From NCBI GenBank assembly GCA_002104935.1, contig MCGT01000021.1, positions 124,001 to 188,000 of the forward strand: 64,000 nt of DNA, given 5' to 3'. Of this stretch, positions 12,301-24,000 are shown piece by piece. The position numbers and the translations under genes were made by a program. Within the stretch, counting starts at the first letter, position 1. Each line of letters begins with the position of its first letter. A model generated the notes under the pieces. It was given only the letters and a program-made list of their open reading frames with translations, did no database searches and had not been told where the DNA came from. Origin of the DNA: Hesseltinella vesiculosa. Taxonomy: Eukaryota > Mucoromycota > Mucoromycetes > Mucorales > Cunninghamellaceae.

Positions 12301-12981
12301 TGTATTTCATATTTTTTTTTTTTTTTTACCTGACTGATTTTCCATCACACACAGCACCATTGATCCCATCAATTGCGCTGGCAGCATCAGCTTTACAAGC
12401 ATAAGTAACATAGATACCCACGCTACTGGAAGTGGATGATGATGCATTGGCGCGTTTGCTAACGACAAGCTTTATGATTTTGCCATATTTTTTAAAAAAG
12501 TCGTTCTAATTAAAAAAAGATAAGTCTTTTCATTGTTCTTTCCGGTGTCGTTGCGAGGCTTACTTCAGCACTGGCATATTTTGCAGAGAGGCCAAGGACA
12601 TATACCAGATTCTTTTGCACGACTCGTACGTTGGACAACTGTTTACGATCCTTCATTTCACGCTCTTGACGATCCTTTTCTTTCTTTTCCCGTTTTTGAC
12701 GAAGGACTTCTTCAGCACTAACAGGGATGAATTCCACAATTTGATCGGAATAGCCACGGCGGCATGCTGGGCACCGACCATTGAGATTGGTTTTGATATG
12801 ATGCCAGCAAAAGCGACAGATCTATTAAAAAAAAGTTAGAATCCATAAAGATGGTGAGCTGTAAGATTGCTTTCGAATCTCGTTTTACCTGGTAACCACA
12901 TGGACAAGGACGAAAATATCGGTCAGCAATATCTAGTTCCTCCATACAAAGAGGGCAATCCATATCGTCGTCGTCCGACAT
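9339..12981 (-). CDS. NOT4: CCR4-NOT complex E3 ubiquitin ligase NOT4
   Basis: Six exons: 12981-12889, 12821-12564, 12505-12330, 12272-12141, 12068-9775 and 9712-9339, 3327 nt, 1108 residues. A C4C4 RING at residues 9-51 has all eight cysteines (C9, C12, C26, C28, C33, C36, C48, C51). An Arg/Lys/Glu linker, an RRM (about 95-175) and a CCCH finger follow (KYCSYFLRHMNCPNPNCMYL, then HE), with the family signature ASYGTTKYCSYFLR just before. The remaining about 850 residues are Pro/Gln/Ser-rich and probably disordered. In yeast and animals NOT4 ubiquitinates stalled-ribosome and other substrates and binds the NOT1 scaffold. This tail is long for a fungal NOT4. Exon junctions keep phase throughout. 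Confidence 0.93.
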
Positions 12982-13326
12982 TATTCAAAAAACAAGGAAG
13001 GGAGAGGGATGATAAAAATAATAATAAAGTTGGTTTACGTAACTCGAATGGGAATGTTTTGGGAGAGGTGTCTAGGAGTAAAACAAAAGGATTAGAACAC
13101 CAAGGCTGATAAAGTGTATAAGGGCAGCGAATACAATGGAATAACAGATTTAAAGGATAAGGATGGGGTGATGGTGAGAGAAAATGAAAACAAAAAACAA
13201 GAGGCAAAAAAAGGAGGTGCCAAAATAAAATTTTGATTTTCAAATCCATTCAGCAGCCATTTTTTCATTGTCAACTTTTTGCTTTTTTATCCTTCTTTTA
13301 TTAGAGTGAATCCGGTCGTGAATGCC
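12982..13326. promoter_or_regulatory. Divergent promoter region, NOT4 / DysF gene
   Basis: These 345 bp between two divergent starts contain no gene. The NOT4-proximal part is purine-rich (GGGAGAGGGATG); the DysF-proximal part has T-runs. Confidence 0.45.
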
Positions 13327-14593
13327 ATGTTAAATGACATACACCTTTTCCCCTTTAGAGCTGGTCCGCTAGCTCAGGTATGAATAGGACAAAGGAAAGG
13401 AGATAGGAAACTAAACAAAGCCATTTGTACAGGGCGTTGCTTGGTACCTTTGCTGTCGAAATTTCTCTTTTCTTGTCACCTATTTACTGCCATTGTTGCC
13501 ATTAGCCTACTATTGCTATACACCAAAGAAATCACAGCACATTGCTCATTTAGATTGGCTGCGAGATATGACAATGCAAGTCTTGAAACAAGCTCGAAAC
13601 TGGTACATTTCTCATTACCCACCTCATCTCTTCCTTATTGGGCTCTATGGCTATATCGTCTGGGTCACTCTTCATCAATGGCTCTCAACAAGGTGGGTGG
13701 CGACGCTCATTGGATGGCTGGTTCTCGCCAAAGACCATTGGGCGGAAAAAATGGCCATGACTCCAAATGTGGTTTCCTTGATTGCGTTTTTGTTACCGCC
13801 GATGACTTCATCACGTGAACGCCTCATGCAACGAGCGTTGGATTTCCAGCATCAGTACATGTTACTGACTTTGGATTCTGGGCACCACCAGCAAACCAGC
13901 AAACCTTTTAGTTTTACAGTCTACGAGAACCAACGCCAGTGGCCGTTCAACGGCTCGACATGGCATGCCTTCACCCTGCCTTTTGAACGGAACCCTTGGT
14001 CGGATGAACATCAATTTTCCGTGCTCCCGCTGCAACAACTTGTCCTACCCGCCTCGGTCCAAGTGCAGGACAAAGAGCAAGGGCTGAAGCGCGTATGGTC
14101 CTGGGTTTGGGTTGACTCGGATTGGGGCAATGAACCTTGGGTCGACAGCGATTTTACTTGGACAAAGGCCGACACGCCTACCTCGTTTTTTGCCACCCGT
14201 CAACGGAAATGGACGCGCCATGCCGTTTTGCAGTATGATTGCATTGTACAACAAGCACTGACCACAAGCCATGTTAAGCCTGTCATTCCATTAGCACCCC
14301 TGGCCATAACGTCTCCTACCTCAATCCCCCCTGCCACAGTGTATCCTGCCTCAACATCTCCCGTCACAACAAAACAGACATCCACTTCACTGGCCTCTCC
14401 ATCCTCTCCTCGTCCATCCCTTTCCTCGGATTTTGCTGGTTATCTTCCAGCTGAAGCATCACAAAGTCAGACCAGTCTCTTGTCCACGAAGACCACTTCG
14501 TCTACACTGCATGACAAGCCTCGGCGCTCTTTGTCCAGGTCCTCCACTCGTCGGCAAGCTGTCTGGAAAAGCATCACGCCAAAACAATCATAA
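13327..14593 (+). CDS. DysF-domain membrane protein, Pex23/Pex24 family
   Basis: Exons 13327-13377 and 13433-14593 give 403 residues. Hydrophobic segments at about 25-50 and 80-120 precede a dysferlin-type domain. Its N half reads FTVYENQRQWPFNGSTWHAF, LPFERNPWSDE; its C half WSWVWVDSDWGNEPWVDSDF. Paired Trp/Arg motifs of this sort define DysF. In fungi this arrangement (N-terminal membrane part plus DysF) marks the Pex23/24/28-32 peroxins at ER-peroxisome contacts that set peroxisome number and size. The tail after residue 290 is Ser/Thr/Pro-rich. The upstream frame stays open to about 13303, so the start may lie slightly further 5'. A sporulation-specific DysF protein (Spo73-like) is the alternative. 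Confidence 0.8.
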
Positions 14594-14836
14594 AAAAAAA
14601 ACTGTCCACGCCTCTCATACTCCCCCCTCTTGCATCCAATAACAACAACAGTGAAATAATACATCGCATTTTTGTATAAATAATGCCTGGTAACCCAGAG
14701 TAAAGGAACAAGACGAAACGAACAGCGTCCACCGCAAGGACTGAGATCAAAAAAGGAGCCCCTCGGTTTGTCATATGAAATCCATCGCCCGCCCCAACCT
14801 CTTTTTTCGCTTCCTTTTCTTGATCTCACCAATTCA

Positions 14837-16111
<1,275 letters not shown>

Positions 16112-16198
16112 AGCAGTACTATGACTGAAATTAAAGAAGGTCAAAAATGGCTTGCATTTTTTTATTGCGGGGAATCTTTATTGAATGGCAATCTCGCT

Positions 16199-17113
16199 CT
16201 AAACTAAACCTTCATAGAGACTGAGAGCCTGGACTATCGTTGGATCTTTCTTGGAGCCTTCTTTAAATTCTTCCATGCTCAACTTTCCATCTTTGTCCTA
16301 TATAAAAAATAGACATCAGCTAAAATATTCTTTTTAAACTGAGTTGGCTTCTTGCGTTATCCATCAAGTTGAAAATCTTGTCCACTCGTTTTTCTGGAGT
16401 ATCTTCATCAGGGGGTAATTTCACCATGCTGCCCACCATCTTGTAAATCGCATCGACAATATGGAACATTTCTTCGCGACTAATATACCCATCATTGTCA
16501 ATATCATACAACTGGCAGGCGAACACATAAGAAAGAAAAAAAAAATGGCGTTGGTGTCACACTCATGCTTTCCCACCTCTCATACCTGGAATGCCCCTAA
16601 AAAATGAAAGCCAGGAAAAAAAGGGTGAGATCAATGGTTCTTTTTGAAGCTCTTCAACACGACTTGCACAAAAGTTTTTCATCCACATGACCGCGACTGG
16701 TAACTGATAAGGCAACAATAAATTCTTTGAAGTCAATGCTACCATTCTTGTCATTATCAAACACATTGAACACATAATCCGCAAACCGAGAAGGATCGCC
16801 AAATGGGAAAAACTGCTTGTAAATCTTCTGGAACTCGGTCTTGTTCAATTGGCCAGTCGGACAATCCTTTAAAAAGCCTTTGTACCTATTGTAATGTAAT
16901 GTCAGAACATCCTCAGCCCATCTATCCATACCGTTCTGCCGTTCACGCTCAATTACCATTGCTGCAATTCTTTCTTGTCGACTTGAAAAAAAGGATGTGT
17001 TATTCGTCCATTTATTTTTATACTGCCTCTATCTTAATATTTCACTTACAATGCGTGCTTTTTTGCAAATCGGAAAGTTGGTCAGGGTTGAGTTTACTTT
17101 GTGCTTTACCCAT
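16199..17113 (-). CDS. NCS1: Neuronal calcium sensor NCS-1 / frequenin
   Basis: Six exons: 17113-17050, 16981-16957, 16885-16668, 16596-16586 (11 nt), 16511-16356 and 16297-16199. They give exactly 190 residues, the usual length of the family. The N-terminus MGKAQSKL is a myristoylation signal. EF-hand loops are visible at [26 protein letters not shown] and [13 protein letters not shown]; the first, ancestral hand ([11 protein letters not shown]) is degenerate, as in all NCS proteins. The family regulates phosphatidylinositol 4-kinase and calcium tolerance. Introns 3 and 5 use GC donors (GCAAGT and GCAAGA); no GT alternative keeps the conserved sequence. Confidence 0.95.
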
Positions 17114-17291
17114 GGCAAAAGACAAGAAAAAAAAAAAAAAGGAGAACAAAAAAAGTTTGTGAAAAAGAAAGCGCCGTTTGAACAAAAGTCAGCCTTCAAT
17201 CAAATTGTGTCGTTCTCATGCCCTAGCTGATGAAGCAGCAATTTCTCCACCTTGTTTTTTCCTAAGTGCAGAGGGTCTCCGTGCGGCCATG

Positions 17292-17325
<34 letters not shown>

Positions 17326-17351
17326 TTCATTGTTTGGACCTTGTACCTTTC
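17114..17351. promoter_or_regulatory. Divergent promoter, NCS1 / prenyl diphosphate synthase
   Basis: These 238 bp between divergent starts contain an A-run (17127-17139) on one side and a 27-bp T-run (about 17293-17319) on the other. Such paired tracts could exclude nucleosomes; that is inference. Confidence 0.45.
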
Positions 17352-18684
17352 ATGTCCTATCGACGCTTGCTGTTACGTGGCCAATGCGTGTCCTTAAAAT
17401 CGCTATACCCCTCACCTCAACGACTGTATGTCACCAAGGCTGTTACAGCGGAAGAATCCTCCTGGCAACATACTGTTCAACAGGCACAGCAGCTTGTAAA
17501 AGATCAAGTCATTGATCCCATGGCTCTTGTCGGCCGTGATCTCGGCGAATTAAAGAACAATATTACAAAACTTCTGTCTAGCCAACATCCGTTTGTCAGC
17601 AAGGTAGCCAAGCATTATTTTAGCGGCCAAGGCAAGCACATCCGACCCCTACTTGTCCTTCTCATCGCCCAAGCAACCAGCGTCACTGCCAATCCTACTA
17701 CCCAACCACTGGACTATCAAATGATCGACCTGCCCATCTCCCGTGGTCTGGTCAACATGACACCTACAAGTCTGTTTGAGCAGCGCCATTACACCCCTTA
17801 CCGTTCCTCCAGCGGCTGTACCGTCCTACCTACCCAACGTCGCTTGGCTGAAATCACAGAAATGATCCACACCGCCAGTTTATTGCACGACGATGTCATC
17901 GATGCCTCACTCACACGACGCAATTTGCCCTCTGCGAACGCCAGCTTTGGGAACAAAATGGCTGTTCTCGGAGGTGACTTTTTGCTGGCCCGAGCCTCCC
18001 TGGCCCTGGCTCGATTGCGGCACCCGGAATGCATCGAGATCATGGCCACGTGCATTGCCAACTTGGTAGAAGGTGAATTCATGCAGCTCAAGAACACCAA
18101 AAACGACGACCGCGATTGCTCAGATACTGCCCAAAAGAAATCGACGTTTGAACACTACATGGATAAAACATACATGAAGACCGGCAGTTTGATCGCCCAG
18201 AGTTGCAAAGCCTCGGCCGTCCTTGGTGGCTGTGACAACGGCGTCAAGGAATTAGCATTCGAATACGGTCGGCACCTGGGACTGGCTTTCCAACTCATTG
18301 ATGACATGCTGGATTTTACCGTCTCGGCTGCTGACCTAGGCAAACCTGCTGGTGCCGATCTCAAACTCGGCTTGGCTACTGCCCCGGTTCTGTTTGCATG
18401 GGAAGAATACCCCGAGTTGGAAACCCTCATCAAACGCAAGTTTAGTGAAAAGGACGATGCTGAAAGGGTAAAAACTCCCACACCAGCCCCTCAATTGCTC
18501 ATTTCTTTTTTTCATTTTGTAGGCGCGATCTCTGGTCTATCAAAGCAATGGCTTAAAACGGACACTGGCATTAGCTGAAGAGCACTGTCAACTTGCTATC
18601 AACGCTGTAGAAAAGCTTCCTCCTTCCGATGCTCAACTGGCTCTAGTTCAATTGGCAAAGAAATCACTGACACGAAAGTCATAG
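17352..18684 (+). CDS. COQ1: trans-polyprenyl diphosphate synthase for ubiquinone (COQ1)
   Basis: Exons 17352-18467 and 18523-18684 give 425 residues. A basic, Ser/Arg-rich N-terminus (MSYRRLLLRGQ) looks like a mitochondrial presequence. The synthase has GKHIRPLLVLL, the first Asp-rich motif LLHDDVID followed by RRNLPSANASFGNK, and the second Asp-rich motif QLIDDMLDF. The C-terminal exon ends the all-helical fold (ALAEEHCQLAINAVEKLP). The enzyme builds the side chain of coenzyme Q in mitochondria; chain length cannot be read safely. A roughly 40-residue insertion with Tyr/Arg/Ser-rich sequence sits between the KHIRP and HDD motifs, as in some fungal COQ1 proteins. The start is the ATG after a long T-run; upstream in-frame codons are poly-Phe from that run. 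Confidence 0.92.
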
Positions 18685-19277
18685 TTGCATAAACCTTTTA
18701 GAAAATCTTCATTTTGTAATTTTGCATTTTTGTATCACAATTTATAAACTTGACGGACTTGTTCGTCACATCTTCCAATGCTTGTTAAACACAATCACAT
18801 CGTGTAGTATGGCAATTCATGTGAGGAGGCTCGCCATGCACGGGTCCGTGAAAGCGAAGGCAACGCGTTCAAACTTCACAGCCATCAAAGTAAAGTTTGC
18901 TTTCTCAAAAACCACTTCTTGCAAAAAGCAAAAATAGTCCTACCAGCAGCCAATCAGGTACCTCCTTTTGAAGCATAAGTGGAAAAACTGACCTACAAAT
19001 TAATGAATTACATGTAATAGAGGGATAGTTGACACACGTTTTTAGCGATGATATTATGTTTTTCACTGGTGACATTTTTTTTTTCAAGATGGGACCAAAA
19101 CGGGACGGTTGCCATGGCAACCAAGTTGCGCAAAGTCAAAAGGGGGGAACAGTGTTGCACAGGGCTTGAAGCTGCTGCGGTGTCACAAAAAAAAAAAAGG
19201 ATATAAAAGAGCACATTTTCTCTGTCTTTTTTCCAAGAACAACTCAAAAATCAATACCCATTCAGCAATACATCAAC
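18685..19277. other. Intergenic region before the PARP gene
   Basis: No gene is seen. It carries the 3'UTR of COQ1 and the upstream region of PARP, including the X-box listed separately and an A-tract (19187-19198) 80 bp before the start. Confidence 0.5.
19107..19122. promoter_or_regulatory. RFX/Crt1-type X-box palindrome upstream of PARP
   Basis: GGTTGCCATGGCAACC is a perfect 16-bp palindrome 155 bp upstream of the PARP start. It fits the RFX consensus GTNRCC-N0-3-RGYAAC exactly. In yeast, Crt1/Rfx1 represses DNA-damage genes through such sites. Confidence 0.7.
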
Positions 19278-20651
19278 ATGACGAAAATAAGCCAAATGTT
19301 AATCCAAGTCAGCACAAGTAACAACAACAACAAGTTCTACCATGTCGAATGCGAAGGGTTCCAGGTGTCAGTACGCTATGGCCGCGTGGGCACTCAAGGC
19401 AAGACTCTTTCTTACTTTGGTGGCATGCCAAAGTACGAACAGCTGCTCAAAGCCAAGCGCAGCAAGGGTTACAAGAATGCACAGATTGAAGTTTTGCCAA
19501 CGACAGATGCTGGCGATGAAATCCTACTGGACAACGTGATCGACCTGGCATTAAAGGAAATCACGTACAAGGACAACAAGGCCAAGCAGCTCGTCAATAC
19601 TATCTCAGAAATGAACGTGCACAAGATCACTAGCACTACTTCTATCAAGTTCGACGCAACTGATGGTATGTTCAAGACCCCTCTTGGTTTGATCAAACGA
19701 GCCAGCGTGGTCAGTGCCATGGATATCTTGGTCGACATCGAGAACCTCCTGACCAAATACAACGAACAAAAGGAGCTCAAGAAAACTGGGGCCAAGAAAA
19801 CTGCTGGCCGCAAGCGCAAGGCCGATGGTACTTCCAAGTCCCTGCCTAGTGTGACAACCATGCGCTCGCAGCTGATGACGATGAACGAAGACTATTTTAT
19901 GATCATCCCCAGCAAGATCAAGAACGCCACAGCCATGGAGAACCTTCTTTTCTCGCAAGAAGCCATCGACTCTCAGCGCGTCATCTGCAATGCCCTTTTG
20001 GAAACCCTGGACCTGATCGACGACCTCAGGAACAAGTCAAAGAAAAAGAGTGCTGAGGATGGTAGCAAGGCATTCAATGTGGAAATCGAAACCGTCAAGG
20101 ACAAGAAGATTCTCAAGGAGGTGACCGAGCTGTTTGACGCAACCAAGAACAACTTGCATGGCAACTACCAAAATAGCTCCCGCGTGACTAACGTATACCG
20201 TCTGCAACTGGATTCACAATTGGAACCCTTCAAGGACTGCGAGGCCCGTATCGGTGGCGTTCAACGTTTGTGGCATGGCACTCGAACTGAAAACTTGCTG
20301 TCGATCATGAGCAAAGGCTTGTTAATGCCCAACCAATCCCCTGGTCGTCACTGTGGCTCCATGTTTGGTCCTGGCTTGTACTTTGCTAACCAATCGACAA
20401 AGTCTCTCAATTACTGTGACGGTGGTTACTGGACTGGCAATTGGGGCGCATACAACAAGGTCTACATGTTCCTGGCTTCCGTGGCTGTGGGCAAGCATTT
20501 TACTCCTACTGGATCTACGTATAATTTGCCTCCCAAAGGTTACGACTCTTACTGGGCTAAACCTGGTACCTCTGGCATCCTCAATGATGAGATCATTGTT
20601 TTCAAAGGCGATCAGGTCCGATTTGAATACCTGCTTGAAATCGAACGTTGA
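19278..20651 (+). CDS. Poly(ADP-ribose) polymerase with WGR domain
   Basis: An intronless gene of 457 residues. A WGR domain lies at about 8-85 (VRYGRVGTQGKT), followed by the helical PARP regulatory domain (about 95-235, interrupted by a Lys-rich linker KKTGAKKTAGRKRKADG). The ADP-ribosyltransferase domain carries the H-Y-E triad: H333 in LWHGTR, Y368 in GLYFAN and E438 in LNDEI. The Glu predicts polymer formation. There are no zinc fingers or BRCT domain, so the architecture is PARP2/3-like. It would be nuclear and activated by DNA breaks through WGR. Codon use favours AAG, AAC, ATC and GTC more than its neighbours do. Confidence 0.94.
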   Translation: MTKISQMLIQVSTSNNNNKFYHVECEGFQVSVRYGRVGTQGKTLSYFGGMPKYEQLLKAKRSKGYKNAQIEVLPTTDAGDEILLDNVIDLALKEITYKDNKAKQLVNTISEMNVHKITSTTSIKFDATDGMFKTPLGLIKRASVVSAMDILVDIENLLTKYNEQKELKKTGAKKTAGRKRKADGTSKSLPSVTTMRSQLMTMNEDYFMIIPSKIKNATAMENLLFSQEAIDSQRVICNALLETLDLIDDLRNKSKKKSAEDGSKAFNVEIETVKDKKILKEVTELFDATKNNLHGNYQNSSRVTNVYRLQLDSQLEPFKDCEARIGGVQRLWHGTRTENLLSIMSKGLLMPNQSPGRHCGSMFGPGLYFANQSTKSLNYCDGGYWTGNWGAYNKVYMFLASVAVGKHFTPTGSTYNLPPKGYDSYWAKPGTSGILNDEIIVFKGDQVRFEYLLEIER

Positions 20652-20848
20652 AAATAAAAATCACATAGTCATTTTAAAAATTTTGAGTTTATAAGAAAAA
20701 AGAGCGATTGAGTGAAAAATGAGTGCATGAATGATTGTTGAATTAAAAAAAAACACGACCAAATTAAACACGAAATAAATGAATGAAGTAAGCGGTCATT
20801 AAACGGAAGAGATAAAAGAATGTCTGTGGATAGAGAAAATAAATAAAA

Positions 20849-20887
<39 letters not shown>

Positions 20888-21055
20888 TGTGTGTGCAAAA
20901 GAAAAAAAAAAGAAAAGGACAATAATAAAAAAAGTGGATATCTGGAGAGTATGGGAGTGCTGGAACTGAAGCAAAGGAGAAGGGAAAAGGGCAAAGGGCA
21001 ATGTCAGAATGCAGTTCAGTACCCAGCGATTATAAAATAAAAGGATTGCTATTAA
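20652..21055. other. Convergent intergenic region with microsatellite
   Basis: It lies between the PARP 3' end and the NUM1-like 3' end. It holds a (GA)n run of about 35 bp (20851-20885) followed by a (GT)5 run to 20895. The long ORFs on both strands here are products of the dinucleotide run. Confidence 0.7.
20851..20895. repeat. Compound (GA)n(GT)n microsatellite
   Basis: About 17 GA units directly followed by 5 GT units, in the convergent 3' region of two genes. Confidence 0.95.
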
Positions 21056-24000
21056 TTAATGAGAAGGCACCAAAGGAGTTTTCTTGTGGTGACGAAGATG
21101 ATATGCAGGACGATGAGTATGAGCCTTTTCCAAGCGGCCGACATCATGCTTGCCATTGCAGCATAAACGTACGTTTTCCAAAGCTTCATCGTCGTCATCG
21201 TCGTCGTGAAGGTGGCTATGATGGTCAATATCTGTTTCAGTACGTTGAGTAGAAGAAGTAGAAGGGCGGAAGAGTTGATCTAATCGCTGGATGCTTGGCT
21301 TCTTTCCGAGCAACGAGGCTGAGAATGACCGTTGTGGGCGTAATGACGGGGCCCAGTCCTGCTGGCGCGGGGTAGGAGGGGCAGGGTTTTGGCGAGACAT
21401 CAAGTAATTCAGAGACTGACAAGATAAAAAAAAAATCGTTAGTCACTCTTTTTTTCATGTGAAGACCTCTGGCATACCTCTAACCACAGGGCATGACGTT
21501 CCTTGTTGGGGGCCATGATCTTGAGTTGACGAGTGGTGGTATGGATCAGGATGGTGGGCATGTCATCATGTTCCATAGGAGGCAGGACAGTGATGTTTTC
21601 CACAAATGCACTCTTCGCTTTTAGTTCGCCACCATCAGCACCTGGGGCCCGTTGGCACCAATACAACGTACGGGTGTAAGGGTGAATCCAGAAGTATCGT
21701 TGATGGCATCGTTCCGAGAATCCTTGCTGCATGGGTTTACGAGTGTACTTGATCAACCATTCACCAATCATGGTCTGGGTGATCGAGGCAATCGCCGGGT
21801 CCAGTTGTTGGTTACTAAAGGTAGTGACGTTTTCATCGTGGATAGATGACGCGATGGAGGCAGCAGAGTTGACAGGAGCTTCCGTTGGCGTGACATGGAA
21901 GGACGGAATCATTTCGACATGAGGGGTCGAGTTAACACTGGTAGAGCCAAACGAGGCTTGATGGCGCAATAAAGCGTGTTCACCCGCCATATCTTGACTT
22001 GTAGATACTGGTGAAGTCGCCATTGTAGCAGCTTCATCATCGATGGAGGCAGAATTACGAACTGGGGATCTAACACGAAAAGAATTAGAGCTTCATCAAT
22101 GGGCATTTTCATTTCTTTCTCTTTCCAGATTAACTTACATTTGATCCGCTATGGTAGGGCTGACCCAAGTAGGTATGGCTTGAGACGGTTCAGAGGCAGA
22201 AGGAGCTTGGCCCTGGACAGGCTTGAATTGAACGGGAGTTGCGATACTTCGTTCATTGGCAGGCACGACTTGAACTTCAAGTTGGGTGCTTTGGTAGGAG
22301 GAGCTTGGAAGGGTCTGGAGATTCATTTCGTTGGCGTGGATGATATCTGTTTGACAATCACCATCTCTCGATGCCAAGGGCGGTTGACTGATGGCGCTGC
22401 TGCCAAGGTCCACTTGCTGCCAGGTAGCAGGACTGTCCTTGGCATTGCGGTGCCACTGTTGCAGTCGTTCAAAGTGGGCGAACTCGGTAGATTCGAGCAA
22501 ATGGATGGGCTCGGTCATGGTTGATGATTGAATGATCTCTTTGTTTGAGATTGCGCGGTGCCAATTCTTGAGTTGGTTCAGATCACGAATGTCCTGTTCA
22601 TGTTGAGTCGTATCATTGACAATCAACACAGGATCCGTCATGGTTGAGTTTTGAGCACTTTGCTTATTGGTGGATTCGTTGTGCCAATTCTTCAGCTGCT
22701 GTAGGTCACGGGCGTCTTGCTCATACTGAGCTGTATCGTTGACTATCAAAACGGGCTCGGTCATGGTGGCCATTTGCGAGGATTCCTTGCCGATGGCTTC
22801 TTGATGCCATTGCTGCAGCTCAGCCAGTTGCTGCATTTGCTGCTTGTGGTGCATAGTATCGTCAACAATCAACACAGGTTCTGTCATGGTCGAAGACTGG
22901 GCTGCTTGCTTGCTGGAAACCTCGTGGTGCCACTCCTTGAGCCGTTGCAAGTCACGGACATTTTGCTCATGCTCCAAAGTGTCATCCACGATCAACACTG
23001 GTTCCGTCATGGTCGATGATTGAGCCGATTGTTTGTTCGTTACTGTATGGTGCCAGTCACGAAGTTCGATCAGATCACGAGCGTCTTGTTCATGCTGGGC
23101 TCGGTCATTCACAATCAACACATCATTAGTACCGGTGCCCGTGTCCACAGCTTGTTGTTGCTAAACAAAAAGGCGATTAGTGTGAGAAAGGAATTCCCAG
23201 ATGTTCATCCTTGCATTTTTGTTTTTTACCTTTGCATCCAATGTCCGCTGCATTTGTTCCAATTCAGTAAGGCGTGCCAGCTGTTGATTATGTGCGGCAA
23301 CATCTTCAATGATGGCAATGGTGTCAGTCATGACTTGAGAGTCAACAACCTGCTTGGCCAGTTGTTCAGCATGCCACGAGGACAGGGTGGCCAGCTTTGC
23401 AATTTGGTCGTCGTGCTGGTCACGCTGTTGCCATACTAAACCAAGTTCTTCCGAAGAGGGCTCAGTGGCTGCATCCACAGAAACTTTGGCCGTTTGGGCT
23501 AGATGCCATTGTTGAAGCTGCTGGAGTTCCATTAATTGCTGGTCGTGCTCGTCCGGATTTTCCAGGATCAGTACATTTGTGATTTTGGAAGACGTCTCGG
23601 TCGAGGCATCAGCAGCGTGTTTGGAGGTGTGAGCTAGGTGCCATTGCTGCAATTGCTGATGGCTTTTCACTTGCTGCTCATAGGCGCTACGGTTATCCAA
23701 GATGATCATGTCATCGTCTTGAGTGTGCACTCCTGCATCGGTTGAAACCTTGGATGTGTGGGTCTGGTGCCACTGTTTCAGTTGCTGATAGTGCTGAAGT
23801 TGCTGGTCGTGTTCTTGCTGATCGATCACAGTTACATCTGTATTGGCGTTGACACCGGCATGTACGCTGACCTTGGCTTGAACATCAGCATGCCAGGCGC
23901 GGAGCTGATGGAGATCTTGACAGTCTCGCAGATGCTGTGCTTTGTCATTAATCAACACAATATCAGCATCGGCATCGGTGGCCATGTCGATAGCTTGGGA

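Noticed and set aside
20669..21001. Minus-strand ORFs of 76 and 110 codons with Leu-Ser runs
   Set aside because: They are produced by the (GA)n(GT)n microsatellite and surrounding A-tracts.
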